Shown here: piece by piece, positions 44,873-54,023 of the stretch
Layout of the letters: each line of letters starts with the position of its first letter
Numbering within the stretch: the first letter of the stretch is position 1
Assembly: GCF_016901015.1 (NCBI RefSeq)
Contig: NZ_JAFEUP010000001.1
Location: forward strand, 1,140,182-1,204,181
DNA from: Zestomonas insulae
GTDB lineage: Bacteria; Pseudomonadota; Gammaproteobacteria; Pseudomonadales; Pseudomonadaceae
Direction of reading: 5' to 3'
DNA length: 64,000 nt
Position numbers and translations under genes: made by a program
The notes under the pieces: model-generated
Seen by the model: only the letters and a program-made list of their open reading frames with translations
The model's database searches: none
Told to the model about the DNA's origin: nothing

Positions 44873-46786
44873 TCAACGGCGGCACCGGCCGCGACGCAGC
44901 AACCAGCCGATCAACAGCAGGCCGAGGCCGACCACCAGCGTCGCGCCCCACTGCAGGCGCCCGGCGTTGCGGTACAACTCCAGTGGCGACAGGCTCGCCA
45001 CCCGCTGCATGCGCGTCTCGGCCGCGGCGCCCTGGCTGCTGATGTCGGCCAGGCCATCGCCATCGGCGTCGGGCAGCTGGCGCACATGGTCGAGAATCGC
45101 CTGCCACTCCTTGCACTCTTGAATGCCCGGGGTGGCGGGGTCGGTATCGAGCACCGCGGCGCGAATATCGGCGTAGGGCTGGCCCGCGGCATCCTTGGGC
45201 ACCACCTCGAGCAGGCCCTTGGTCAGCTCGGGGATCAGCCAGGTGAAGCTGCCGACGTAGCTGCTCGCGCCGACGCTGTACAGCCGCGAATCGTCGAGGT
45301 CCAGCTCGCGGTAGCCGTGCTGCGCGTCGCCTATCTCGATGCGGCTGACCCGGTCGAACGGCACCCGGTACGGGTTGTAGCTGAAGCGCACGCCGGCGAC
45401 GCGCGGGAAGTAGCTGTCGCTGTCGCGCAGCTGATAGGCGAGCAGCAGCACCTCGAGGATGCTCTTGATCTCGCGTCCGGTGAAATACACCTTGATCAGC
45501 GGATAGCCCGGCGCGTCGTCGTACTCGCCGATGCCCAGCGGGGCGATGCGGAACAGGTCGGAGACCGCCTGGATGCCGCTGCGGCCATGGATCACGTCAT
45601 CGCGAATGGTGCCGTTGCCGGTGAACGCCAGGTCGCTGGCGGTCGCCTGGCGCAGCGCGTCGGTAACCAGATTGGCCAGCACCGGGTCGTCGTAGGCGCG
45701 GGTCAGCGTGCGGTCGACCTTGGCCAGCGGCTGCTCGAAACGGTAGCCGTGCGGCGCCAGCATCTTCGTGGTGACTACCTGCTTGAAGCCCTCGACCTCG
45801 GTGCTGATGGTCGCGTCACCGGGAATGCGGTCGTCGATCTTGTGCAGCTGATAGCCGAGCACCTGCAGGTGGCCGTCGCCGGCCAGGCGCATGCGCAACT
45901 CGCCGAGGTACTGGATCTCCGAGCCGGCCTGAATCACCGGCACCCGGCCGTTGACCAGCACTGGTTGCGGCAGCGCGGTGTGCGAGTGGCCGCCGACGAT
46001 GATGTCGATGCCCGGCACCTGCTCGGCCATCTCCACCTCCTCGCCGCGCCAGCTGCCATCGGCCTGCTGGCTGACGCCCATGTGCGAGAGCAGCACCACC
46101 ACGTCGACGTGCTCCTCCTCGCGCAGCTTTTTGACCATCGCCCGCGCGGTTTCCTTGGGGTCGGCGAAGGTCACCGGCTTGGCCATCGGCGCCACGTCGG
46201 CGGCGTTGTAGCCGAGCAGGCCAAACAGGCCGAAGCGCAGGCCGCCGCGCTCGATAACCTTGTACGGCAGGATGCGCCCGGCGGCGTAGTGCGCCTGCAG
46301 CGCGTCGTCCTCGCGGCGCGCCGGGTCGAACTGGATGTTGCTGGACAGCACCGGCAGCAGCTTGTCGCCGAGTGCCTGGCGGGCGGCGCCGAGCATGGCG
46401 GCCAGGCCCTGCGGGCGGAAGTCGAACTCGTGGTTGCCGAGCGTGGTAGCGTCGTAGCCCAGCTCGCTCATCAGCCGCAGTTCGCCGCCCAGCTCGCGAG
46501 TTACGGTGTGGAACAGCGTGCCCATGGTGAAGTCGCCGGCATCCAGCAACAGCAGCGGCTGGTCGGCTGCCGCCGCGCGGCGCTCGCCGATCAGCGTGGC
46601 CAGGCGGGCGACACCGCCGACGGTGTCGTCATCGCCGGTGGTCGCCGGGGTGTATTCGTTGTTCGGGCCGAAGCCGAGCAGCCGCGACTGCCAGTCGTTG
46701 GTGTGCAGCAGGGTGAACTCGCGGTCGCCGGCGACGCCCAGGCTGGCGGCGAGCAGGCAGGTGGCGGTAAGCAGGATACGCAGCAT
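44873..46786 (-). CDS. 5'-nucleotidase/UDP-sugar hydrolase-family protein, membrane-anchored
   Basis: A protein of 637 residues with a signal peptide (cleaved near LGVAG), a calcineurin-like metallophosphatase domain (DAGD, GNHEFDF, LLSHMG, GGHSHT), the 5'-nucleotidase C-terminal domain (AFTGNGTIRDDV, RFSYNPYRVPF) and a C-terminal helix with basic end (LVVGLGLLLIGWLLRRGRCRR). UshA-type enzymes split nucleotides in the periplasm. The first metal motif reads HTNDWQ where relatives have NDxH, so one metal ligand has changed to Gln. The protein is likely anchored on the periplasmic face of the inner membrane. Confidence 0.85.
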   Translation of the reverse strand: MLRILLTATCLLAASLGVAGDREFTLLHTNDWQSRLLGFGPNNEYTPATTGDDDTVGGVARLATLIGERRAAAADQPLLLLDAGDFTMGTLFHTVTRELGGELRLMSELGYDATTLGNHEFDFRPQGLAAMLGAARQALGDKLLPVLSSNIQFDPARREDDALQAHYAAGRILPYKVIERGGLRFGLFGLLGYNAADVAPMAKPVTFADPKETARAMVKKLREEEHVDVVVLLSHMGVSQQADGSWRGEEVEMAEQVPGIDIIVGGHSHTALPQPVLVNGRVPVIQAGSEIQYLGELRMRLAGDGHLQVLGYQLHKIDDRIPGDATISTEVEGFKQVVTTKMLAPHGYRFEQPLAKVDRTLTRAYDDPVLANLVTDALRQATASDLAFTGNGTIRDDVIHGRSGIQAVSDLFRIAPLGIGEYDDAPGYPLIKVYFTGREIKSILEVLLLAYQLRDSDSYFPRVAGVRFSYNPYRVPFDRVSRIEIGDAQHGYRELDLDDSRLYSVGASSYVGSFTWLIPELTKGLLEVVPKDAAGQPYADIRAAVLDTDPATPGIQECKEWQAILDHVRQLPDADGDGLADISSQGAAAETRMQRVASLSPLELYRNAGRLQWGATLVVGLGLLLIGWLLRRGRCRR

Positions 46787-46837
46787 GGAAATCCCTAAGA
46801 GTCGAAGCAGGCGCGACCGCTGACGGACGCGCGGCGG

Positions 46838-48184
46838 TTACAGCTGTTGTAGCACCTCGGCGGCGGCGCGTTCGCCCGCCTCCACGGCACCGTCGAAATA
46901 GCCCATCCAGCGCGTCGCGGTCTCGGTGCCGGCGAAGTGCAGACGGCCGAGCGGCTCGCGCAGGCGCGCCGCACCACCGGTCCACAGCCCCGCCGGGAAC
47001 AGCGCGGCGTAGCAGCCGCGGGCGAAGGGTTCGTCGGCCCAGCACTTGTCGACGTAATCCAGCGGCTGCAGCGCCGCCGCGCCGAAATAGCGGGCGAAGC
47101 ACTCGAGCACCACCGCGCGGCGCGACTCGGCCGACGAGGCGCTCCACTGGCGCGCCTCGTCACCCTCGATGAAGCCCATCAGCACGCCACGCGGCGAGCC
47201 GGGCACGCTGTTGTCGAAGGTCAGGCGCACCGGGCCGCGTTCGCTGGTGGCCTGGCCAGACTGGCCGTTGGCGCGCCAGAACGGCGTGGCGTACAGCGCC
47301 ATGCACTTGACCACCGCACCTTGCGGCAGGCGCTGCAGCAGTTGGTCGCGCCAGCCCGGCAGCAGCGGCGCCTGGGTGATGCGCAGCAACTGGGTCGGCG
47401 GTACGGCGAAGATCGCCCGCGCCGCCGAGTGGCTGCCGCTGTCGGTAATCAGCTCGACGCCGCTGGCGTCCTGGCGCAGCGCGCGCACCGGTTCGTCGAG
47501 CCGCACCGCGTCGCCGAGGCGCGCCGCCAGCTCCTCGCTGATCCGTTGCGAGCCACCAACTATGCGGTCCTGCTGCGCGCCGTCCTGCACGCCGAGCAGG
47601 GTGTCGAGGTTGGTGCCGCTGCGGACGTAGAACAGCACGTGGAGGAACGACAGCTCGTGCGGCGCCGCGGCAAACACCGCGCCGCTGACCAGCTCCATGA
47701 CCTGGCGGCCGTGGGCGGTCTTCAGCGCGCGGCGAATCCACTCGGCAAAGCTGATGCGGTCCCACTCCAGCGCGCGCGGATGGCGGCTCGGGTCGTCGAG
47801 GGGAATCTGCCGGGCCAGGCGATCGAGGCGCAGCTGCGCCTGCAGCACGTCGAGCAGCACGTGCGGGGCGAAGCGCGGAATGGTGCCGCGATAGGGCTTC
47901 AGCTTGCCGCCGAACAGGGTCAGGTTGTCGCCCTGGTTCCACAGCGGAAAGGTCTCCAGGCCCAGCTCGGCGAGCAGGCCGAGGATGCGCTGCTGGGTCG
48001 GCCCGACCCACTGGCCGCCGACCTCGACCACTTCGCCGGTGGCGAATCGGTAGTTCAGCGTGCGCCCGCCGACCCGCGGGTTGGCCTCCAGCACGCGGAC
48101 CCGCTTGCCGGCCTGGGCCAGGCGCCAGGCGGCGGTCAGTCCGGAAATCCCGGCGCCCACGACGATTACGTCGGCTCGACTCAT
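46838..48184 (-). CDS. Flavin monoamine oxidase-family protein
   Basis: A protein of 448 residues with the dinucleotide motif DVIVVGAGISGLTAAWRLAQAGKRVRVLEA (residues 5-34), the GGRT / GGQWVGPTQQRIL pair typical of MAO-like enzymes, and FAGTETATRWMGYFDGAVEAGERAA at the C-terminus, where FAD is bound. It oxidises a primary amine or polyamine; the substrate is unknown. No signal peptide. Confidence 0.9.
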   Translation of the reverse strand: MSRADVIVVGAGISGLTAAWRLAQAGKRVRVLEANPRVGGRTLNYRFATGEVVEVGGQWVGPTQQRILGLLAELGLETFPLWNQGDNLTLFGGKLKPYRGTIPRFAPHVLLDVLQAQLRLDRLARQIPLDDPSRHPRALEWDRISFAEWIRRALKTAHGRQVMELVSGAVFAAAPHELSFLHVLFYVRSGTNLDTLLGVQDGAQQDRIVGGSQRISEELAARLGDAVRLDEPVRALRQDASGVELITDSGSHSAARAIFAVPPTQLLRITQAPLLPGWRDQLLQRLPQGAVVKCMALYATPFWRANGQSGQATSERGPVRLTFDNSVPGSPRGVLMGFIEGDEARQWSASSAESRRAVVLECFARYFGAAALQPLDYVDKCWADEPFARGCYAALFPAGLWTGGAARLREPLGRLHFAGTETATRWMGYFDGAVEAGERAAAEVLQQL

Positions 48185-48368
48185 CGACCCATCCTTGTTG
48201 TACGGAGTGCGGGCACAGGGTACGGCAGTACCAGAACGCCGACAAAAGCCGCGTCCGCCAGGGCGAGGGGCGAAACAGGCCAGTACGGCGTGGCATGGCG
48301 AGCCGGCCCTGCTCCCCCTGGGAGAGCGAGGCCGGACTAGGCCGCGGCAATCGGCAGGCTTGGCGCCC

Positions 48369-48824
48369 TCAATCGACCAGCGTGCAGGCCATCACCAGCG
48401 CGTCTTCGCGGCCCCCCACCGCCGGGTAGTAGTCGCGGCGGCGGCCGACTTCGTTGAAGCCGTAGCGCTCGTAGAGGCGATAGGCCGACTGGTTGCTGGC
48501 GCGCACTTCGAGGAAGCATTCGCGGGCATTCAGTTCGGCGGCGCGCTGCATCAGGTGCTCGAGCAGGCGCAGGCCGAGGCCGCGGCCCTGGCTTTCCGGC
48601 TTGACCGTGATATTCAGCAGGTGCGCCTCGTCGATGATCACGTTGATCACCCCGTGGCCGACCTGCTGGCCGCCCTGGAACATCATCCAGCAGTCGTAGG
48701 AGCCGATCGCGTCGGTGAAGATGCCGCGGGTCCAGGGATGGCTGAACGCGGCGTATTCGACTTTCAGTACCGCTTCGAGATCCGCCTCGGTCATCCGGCG
48801 GAAGCTGATTGCATCGTCACTCAT
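48369..48824 (-). CDS. rimI: Ribosomal protein bS18-alanine N-acetyltransferase
   Basis: A protein of 151 residues of the GNAT fold, starting MSDDAISFRRMTEADLEAVLKVEYAAFSHPW. The acetyl-CoA loop is VKPESQGRGLGLRLLEHL (about residues 76-93) and the family text FLEVRASNQSAYRLYERYGF. It acetylates the N-terminal alanine of S18. It overlaps the psi-subunit gene by eight bases, the same pairing as holD-rimI in E. coli, which supports both assignments. Confidence 0.93.
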   Translation of the reverse strand: MSDDAISFRRMTEADLEAVLKVEYAAFSHPWTRGIFTDAIGSYDCWMMFQGGQQVGHGVINVIIDEAHLLNITVKPESQGRGLGLRLLEHLMQRAAELNARECFLEVRASNQSAYRLYERYGFNEVGRRRDYYPAVGGREDALVMACTLVD

Positions 48825-49635
48825 TCACGGTGTTCCAGCGGCGCATGGTCCGGCGCATCGCGCGCCACAACTCGGCCTTGCGTTCAGGTTCGTCCATCAG
48901 CAGTTCCAGGCCCGGCAGCGCCCAGGCGAGGCCGAGGCCATCGACCTGCAGCTCGCGGTTGAACGCCTCGGCGTCCGCCTCACCGGCGAAACGCACCGCC
49001 GGCAGGCCGACCAGCCACAGGCAGACGCTCGGCTCCTGCTCGAGCTGCGCGGCGACAAAGCCCTGCACATACTCCAGTGCCGCCTGCGGGCCCTGGTCCA
49101 GCGAGCCGCGCTTCATCAGCGGCCAGCGCACCGGCTCGCCGACCAGCTGCGGGCTGCTCGGCAGGCCGGCGGCGCGCAGCAGGTCCTTGAGCAGCAGGTA
49201 GGCCGGGTCGCGGCTCTGGAACGGCTCGCCGGTCGGCAATTCGACCAGCAGCAGGCACGCGCCGGCACGCAACAGCTGCAGGGCGAAGCGCGGTGGCGCC
49301 TGGCGCTCCACCGGCGCCGGAGCGGCTTCGGCTTCCGGGCTGTCGGCAACGAGCGCGGGCTTGGCCGGCGGGCTGACCAGCGCGGCGCGCGCCAGCTCGG
49401 CACTCGGTCGTTCGGCAGCCACCGCGGCTACGGCCGGGGCGGCAGGCGCGACCGGTTCCGGGGCGGCGACCGGCTCAAGCGGCGCCGCGACGGGCGCCAG
49501 CTCGACTTCCACCTCGACCGGCTGAAGAGTCTCCGGGCGCGACGGCGCGGCGAATGGCAGCGCCACACGCGGCAGCCAGGCGACCACCTGCATGGCACTC
49601 AAGTACGCGCGACGGCGCTGCTCGGCATTCAACAC
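48817..49635 (-). CDS. holD: DNA polymerase III psi subunit (holD)
   Basis: A protein of 272 residues, starting at a GTG (49635) with AGGGG seven bases before it: MLNAEQRRRAYLSAMQVVAWLPRVALPF. The N-terminus is the helix that binds the clamp-loader gamma/tau subunits. A long Ala/Pro/Val-rich linker (about residues 35-115) precedes a globular C-terminal domain. The pseudomonad psi subunit is much larger than that of E. coli and hard to recognise; I recall the P. aeruginosa one at this locus. The overlap with rimI is the strongest support. An upstream extension of the open frame reads into a palindromic repeat and is rejected. Confidence 0.82.
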   Translation of the reverse strand: MLNAEQRRRAYLSAMQVVAWLPRVALPFAAPSRPETLQPVEVEVELAPVAAPLEPVAAPEPVAPAAPAVAAVAAERPSAELARAALVSPPAKPALVADSPEAEAAPAPVERQAPPRFALQLLRAGACLLLVELPTGEPFQSRDPAYLLLKDLLRAAGLPSSPQLVGEPVRWPLMKRGSLDQGPQAALEYVQGFVAAQLEQEPSVCLWLVGLPAVRFAGEADAEAFNRELQVDGLGLAWALPGLELLMDEPERKAELWRAMRRTMRRWNTVNE

Positions 49636-49704
49636 GGATACACCCCTGAGGTACGACAGGTGCAATTGTGGCGGGAAACGGCCCGGCCGGGAAGGACAGC
49701 GCGA

Positions 49705-49807
49705 CCGTAGGGTGGATGTCGCGCAGCACATCCACCAATGCATCGCGGATGGCCGCCCCGTGGATCGGCACCTGGTGGAAAACGCTTCGCGGTTTTCCAC
49801 CCTACGG
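49705..49807. repeat. REPIN-like palindromic element
   Basis: The ends are exact 12-base inverted copies (CCGTAGGGTGGA / TCCACCCTACGG). Inside each end is a hairpin: GGTGGATGTCGC...ACATCCACC at 49711-49736 and GGTGGAAAACGC...GTTTTCCACC at 49774-49801. Two inverted REP hairpins form a unit mobilised by RAYT transposases elsewhere; none is in the window. Confidence 0.75.
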
Positions 49808-49823
49808 GCTCCGAGCGGCCTGG

Positions 49824-49846
49824 TTCGCGAATGAATTCGCTCCTAC
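49824..49846. repeat. REP sequence (GTAGGAGCGAATTCATTCGCGAA type)
   Basis: Contains GCGAATGAATTCGC, an imperfect palindrome with the GTAGGAGCG head common in Pseudomonas REP repeats, here on the reverse strand. It follows the REPIN by 16 bases. Confidence 0.65.
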
Positions 49847-49878
49847 ACCTGAGCGCGTCGCCCTGCGGTGGGCCGTGC

Positions 49879-52236
49879 TCAGTTGATCGGCGTGGCCGTG
49901 AGGTTGGCGCGGATGTCGGCGTTCTGCGCCTTGATGCCGTACATGGCGGTGGTCGCGCCGCCGGTCGGGTGGACGTTCTGCAGGCGGTCGACGTTGATTT
50001 CCTTGAAACGGATCTGCCCGTTGACCGCGAAACCCAGCGGATCGGGGGTGACGTTCTGCCCGGCGTTGGCGCCGCTCTTGACCTTGACCTTGGTCGGCGC
50101 GACGTCGAGGTTGAGGTCGACCTGCAGGCCGTAGTCGTTCTTGCTCGGGTTGCTCACGTCGCCGTCGGCGGTGGAGAAGTTGTCGATCACCAGCTGGCTG
50201 CCGCTGCCGTTGATGTCCTTGCCGTTGGCATCCTTCTGCCGGTTGGTCTCCCAGATCACCTGGTTGCGCTTCTCGTTGGTCGACACGCTGGTCGCCGGGT
50301 TGCCGCTGCTGTCGCGGACGAACACGTTCTTCAGCTTGACCGACACCCCTTCGTTGCCACGGTCCTCCCAGCGCCCGCCGTTCGCCGCGCAGGCCGCGCC
50401 GGTGGTGCCGGCGGCGCCGACGCACAGCGCGCCGGCGCCGCCGGAGCTGAGGGTCAGGGTCGAGCCGCTTTCGTAGCGGCGCAGCACCACGCGACCGAGG
50501 CTGGTGCCGGTGGCGCGGTCGCCCCAGCGCACGTCGGAGACGTCCAGCTTCGACCAGTAGGTGCCCTTGCGCAGCTCGACGCCGCCCTTGTCGCTGCCCA
50601 CCCCGCTGCCGCTGGTGACGTCCAGGCTGCCGTTGCGGAAGTGCATGTCGTAGTTCATCCCGGCCAGCCACAGGCCCTTGCCGGTCTCGTCGACGGTGAT
50701 CGCCGCGCGTGAGTCGGTGATGAAGAAGTCGGCGTTGTAGCGCGCCCCGCTGCCGGCGTTGCCGCCGGGCTGGATGGTCAGCTGGCCGTTGAGGTTGAAG
50801 TCGAAGGCCGGGAAGATTTCCATCAGCACCAGCAGCTCGGTGCCGCCCTGCAGCGGCGCATTGGCGGTGCCGACGCGCAGGCCGTCGAAGCTGTAGCTGC
50901 CCTTGACGTTGTTGAGACCCAGGCGCAGGCCGTCGAAGTGGCCGGCGTAGTTGCCCGCATCCGAGCCGCCCCAGATGCTCGGGTGGCAGCCGGCGCCGGC
51001 GGCGGCGCAGTTCTTGGTCAGGTCGACGGTGATCAGCCCGCTGCCGTTGGTGCGCAGGCCGCTGAACCACATGCTGTTGCCGTTATCGGTGAGCGATACC
51101 GAACTGTTGACCATGTTCCAGCTGAGGTCGGCGCTGATGCCCTTCAGCCCGGAGCTGGGGTCGCCGCCGGGGCGCAGCTTCAGCCAGTTCTGCCGGGCGC
51201 CGTCGTCCTGGAAGTTGAGGTCGATGGCCAGGCTGCCGAGCTTCTGGTTGGCAGTGTTGCCGATCACCAGGCCGCCGAGGGTGGCGTTCAGGCGCAGGTC
51301 GGCGAAGGCCACCTTGGCGTAGCTGCCGGCGCCGTCCTGCTCGAGGTCGAGGGTCAGTCCGGACGTGCTGCTCAGCACGCCGGCGAAGTTCTCGGCGCGC
51401 AGCACGCCCTCGTCCTTGTACTCGAACAGGCTGTTGGCGATGGTCACGTTGGGCAGGATGCGCAGGCCGCTGCCGCTGGTGCCGCCGCCCCCGATGCTCA
51501 GGCTGCCGCCGAGGTTGAGGTCGAGCTTGATCTGGCCGAGGCTGCGCAGGTAGTTGGGGTCGCGGGTGTCCGGGGTGCTCGGCGTCACGCTGACGCCGGC
51601 CGGGTCGCTGTGCGCCAGGTCGAGGCTGAGCCCGCCGAGCTGGCCGACCAGCCGCGTGCTGCCGAGGTTGAGCTGCACGCGCTGGCCGCTGCCGCCGTTG
51701 ACGATGTCGACGTAGGCGTTGTTCAGGTACAGGTCGAAGGACAGCCCGTTGACGATCAGGTCGAGGCCGTTGTCGCGGTAGTAGAAGGTCACGTCGCGCA
51801 GCGACAGGCGGCTGTCGTCGACCGCGAAACCGGTCACCCCGCTGGCCCCGCCGCCTTTCAGCTTGAGGCTGGCGCCGAGCGTGTAGAAGGCCTTGAAGGC
51901 GCCGAAGCTTTTGCTGCTGCCGGCCATCTCGACGTTGTTGATGTTGAGCACCTGCGGCGCGGCGGCGTGCTCGATGCGCAGCTGGCCGTTGCTCACGTCG
52001 AGGCTGGTGGTGGACTTGCTGCCGGCGATCTGCGGGCGGTCGCTGACCTCCTTGAGGGCGATGCTCTGGCCGTCGTCGCTGTAGCTGATGCTGCTCGCCG
52101 ACCAGCCGCTGCCGGTGGTTTCCATGCTGATGCCATCGCGCCCGGAGACCCCGGACAGGCTTTCGTCGTCGAGCGCCTGCATGGCCTGGCTCAGCGGGCT
52201 GAACAGCAGCGGCAGCAGCAGCAGGGTCTTGCGCAT
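49879..52236 (-). CDS. Large secreted beta-rich protein, DxxLSxVxG family (fourth gene of operon)
   Basis: A protein of 785 residues with a signal peptide (MRKTLLLLPLLFSPLSQA) followed by MQALDDESLSGVSGRDG. The rest is rich in Gly, Ser, Asn and alternating Leu/Val with phrases like GLRLGLNNVKGSYSFDGLRVG, suggesting a long beta-strand repeat fold. The only four mature cysteines form two close pairs (CAAAGAGC and CVGAAGTTGAAC). DUF6160-type proteins have this N-terminal motif. Location is outside the inner membrane; there is no anchor. The role is unknown. It ends beside palindromic repeats. Confidence 0.75.
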   Translation of the reverse strand: MRKTLLLLPLLFSPLSQAMQALDDESLSGVSGRDGISMETTGSGWSASSISYSDDGQSIALKEVSDRPQIAGSKSTTSLDVSNGQLRIEHAAAPQVLNINNVEMAGSSKSFGAFKAFYTLGASLKLKGGGASGVTGFAVDDSRLSLRDVTFYYRDNGLDLIVNGLSFDLYLNNAYVDIVNGGSGQRVQLNLGSTRLVGQLGGLSLDLAHSDPAGVSVTPSTPDTRDPNYLRSLGQIKLDLNLGGSLSIGGGGTSGSGLRILPNVTIANSLFEYKDEGVLRAENFAGVLSSTSGLTLDLEQDGAGSYAKVAFADLRLNATLGGLVIGNTANQKLGSLAIDLNFQDDGARQNWLKLRPGGDPSSGLKGISADLSWNMVNSSVSLTDNGNSMWFSGLRTNGSGLITVDLTKNCAAAGAGCHPSIWGGSDAGNYAGHFDGLRLGLNNVKGSYSFDGLRVGTANAPLQGGTELLVLMEIFPAFDFNLNGQLTIQPGGNAGSGARYNADFFITDSRAAITVDETGKGLWLAGMNYDMHFRNGSLDVTSGSGVGSDKGGVELRKGTYWSKLDVSDVRWGDRATGTSLGRVVLRRYESGSTLTLSSGGAGALCVGAAGTTGAACAANGGRWEDRGNEGVSVKLKNVFVRDSSGNPATSVSTNEKRNQVIWETNRQKDANGKDINGSGSQLVIDNFSTADGDVSNPSKNDYGLQVDLNLDVAPTKVKVKSGANAGQNVTPDPLGFAVNGQIRFKEINVDRLQNVHPTGGATTAMYGIKAQNADIRANLTATPIN

Positions 52237-52247
52237 GAACGACTCCC

Positions 52248-52856
52248 TCAGTTCTTCGGAAACACCAGCACGTTGCCTTGCATGCGAATGCTGCCGTCGA
52301 TCTGCGCCGAGAAGATGTTGGTCTGCTGGTAGCTGGCGTCGCCGCCGTTCGCCGCGCTGATCGCGTTGTTGCGCCATTCACCCTTGCTGGCCACGCCGAA
52401 GGCGAAGCTGCCCTGCTTCCAGCGCAGTTCGTTGGGCAGGCCGAACTCCAGCACGTCCTGGTTGAAGCCCGCGCCGTCGCCGTTGAAGCCGCTGTTGATG
52501 GTGCGCGTGCGCAGGGTCAGGCCCTCGAAGCTGAAGATGCCCTTGAGGTTGTCCAGCACGTACCAGCCGCCGGCCTCCTCGGAGCGGATCGCCAGGCGCA
52601 GGCCGCAGGCCTCGGCCGCCGCGCCGGTGCCGCCACTGGCGCAGCTGCGCTGGCTGGCGGTCCACTGCGCCGGGTTGTTGGTCGCCGGGGTGCTCCACAG
52701 CGCACCGCCGTCCTTGTTGATGCTGAACTCGCCGGACAGGTACACGCCGCCCTGCCCGCTCAGCTGGCTGAGCGATTCGTCGCCCAGCGGCTGCAGTTCG
52801 GCGTGCCCGAGCAGCGGCACCAGCAGCAGGCCGAGCACGGCTCTAGCGCAGGTCAT
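52248..52856 (-). CDS. Secreted protein with DxxLSxLSG motif (third gene of operon)
   Basis: A protein of 202 residues: signal peptide MTCARAVLGLLLVPLLGHA, then ELQPLGDESLSQLSGQGGVYLSG. The only two mature cysteines are a pair (CASGGTGAAAEAC). Beta-rich and Gly/Asn-rich, without known domain. It overlaps the gene upstream by 14 bases and is followed after 11 bases by the large protein. Function unknown. Confidence 0.75.
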   Translation of the reverse strand: MTCARAVLGLLLVPLLGHAELQPLGDESLSQLSGQGGVYLSGEFSINKDGGALWSTPATNNPAQWTASQRSCASGGTGAAAEACGLRLAIRSEEAGGWYVLDNLKGIFSFEGLTLRTRTINSGFNGDGAGFNQDVLEFGLPNELRWKQGSFAFGVASKGEWRNNAISAANGGDASYQQTNIFSAQIDGSIRMQGNVLVFPKN

Positions 52857-54021
52857 GGCTGGTCGCCCTCATGTAGTTGATGGTCAGCCCGGAAATCTCG
52901 TTGCGGCCGAAGTTGTAGCCACCGCCGGTGTAGCCGCCGTTGCCGGCGCCGCTGGCAGCCCCCGGCATGTTGGCGAAGCCGTTGGCCGGCGGGCGGCCGA
53001 GGCCGACGTTGAGGTTGTCGAACACCAGGTTGGTGCGCGGCGCGTTGGCGTAGTAGTCGGCCGCCTGGGTATTGCGCTGCGCCTGGGTCAGCGCCGGGTT
53101 GACCGGGCTGGGCAGTTCGAGGACGAACTGGCCGTTGCTGGTCACGTCGAACAGCAGCGGCTGCAGCTTGCCGAAGCCCAGCGAGATGTTGGCAAAGCTG
53201 TTGGTGGTGTAGATGGTCCCGGCCAGCGCGGCGGTCGGGCTGCAGTCGCTCTGCCCGCTGGCCATGGTGCAGGCGCTGATGTCGAGGGTCTTGGCGAACA
53301 GGTTGACGCGCGCCTCGCCGACCAACTGGGCGCGGCTCTTGTCGCCCCACAGGCGCAGGTAGGAGCCGTCCATCACCAGGCCGCCGATGTCGATGTTGAG
53401 CACGTCGGTGCGGCTGTTCTTGACCACCTCGAAGTCCAGGCGAATCCCTAAGTCGGCCCGCTCGCTGGCGCGGCTGGAGCAGTTGCTGCCGGCTCGCGTG
53501 TAGCCGGCGATGCACTCGCCGCCGCCACTCTGCAGGCGTTCGGGGAAGGTCAGGCCGAGCACCGCGACGTTGTCCGGGGTGGTCTGCACCCACTGGGTGG
53601 TGCCGCTCGGTCCCCAGTACTGCACGGTCTTGGTGGTACCGCCCTCGGTGACCTGCTTGCTCTGCAGGGTGTAGGTCTCGCTGAGGGTGCGCATCGCCTC
53701 GCCCTTGTCGAGGCTGAGGGTGAACGGGTAGTTGAGGCGACCGACGCTGACCGGCGCGAGGTTGGCGCCCTTGTTGCTGCCGGCGGCACCGAGGTAGAAC
53801 TCGGAGACCTTGATCGGCATGTTCTCGGTGGTGGTGCCGTTGCTGCGGGTGATGTCGTTGACGGTGATCTTCGAGCCGCTGGCATCCAGCAGCACCTGGT
53901 CGAGGACGAAGCCGAAGCCGGCGCCCTGCACTTCGGCCAGCTGGCCGTCGTCAAGCGCGCGCAACTCGGCCTGGGCAGCGAGGCTCAGCAGACCGAGGGC
54001 GAGGCAGCTCAGGCGGCGCAT
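52843..54021 (-). CDS. Secreted protein with DxxLAEVQG motif (second gene of operon)
   Basis: A protein of 392 residues: signal peptide MRRLSCLALGLLSLAAQA, then ELRALDDGQLAEVQGAGFGF. The four mature cysteines fall in two pairs (CIAGYTRAGSNC, CTMASGQSDC). Strand-rich, no known domain, no anchor. The ATG at 54021 is two bases past the stop of the first gene. A longer reading frame upstream runs over that gene and is a shadow. Function unknown. Confidence 0.75.
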   Translation of the reverse strand: MRRLSCLALGLLSLAAQAELRALDDGQLAEVQGAGFGFVLDQVLLDASGSKITVNDITRSNGTTTENMPIKVSEFYLGAAGSNKGANLAPVSVGRLNYPFTLSLDKGEAMRTLSETYTLQSKQVTEGGTTKTVQYWGPSGTTQWVQTTPDNVAVLGLTFPERLQSGGGECIAGYTRAGSNCSSRASERADLGIRLDFEVVKNSRTDVLNIDIGGLVMDGSYLRLWGDKSRAQLVGEARVNLFAKTLDISACTMASGQSDCSPTAALAGTIYTTNSFANISLGFGKLQPLLFDVTSNGQFVLELPSPVNPALTQAQRNTQAADYYANAPRTNLVFDNLNVGLGRPPANGFANMPGAASGAGNGGYTGGGYNFGRNEISGLTINYMRATSHDLR

Positions 54022-54023
54022 GC

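Noticed and set aside
44306..46798. Open frame of 830 codons on the plus strand opposite carbonic anhydrase and the 5'-nucleotidase gene
   Set aside because: It is antisense to two well-supported genes and has the Ala/Gly/Val/His/Gln-rich composition of a GC-rich shadow frame.
50938..52332. Open frame of 464 codons antisense to the large secreted protein
   Set aside because: Ala/Val/Gly/Gln-rich shadow. The minus-strand frame has a signal peptide and the shared motif, so it is the gene.
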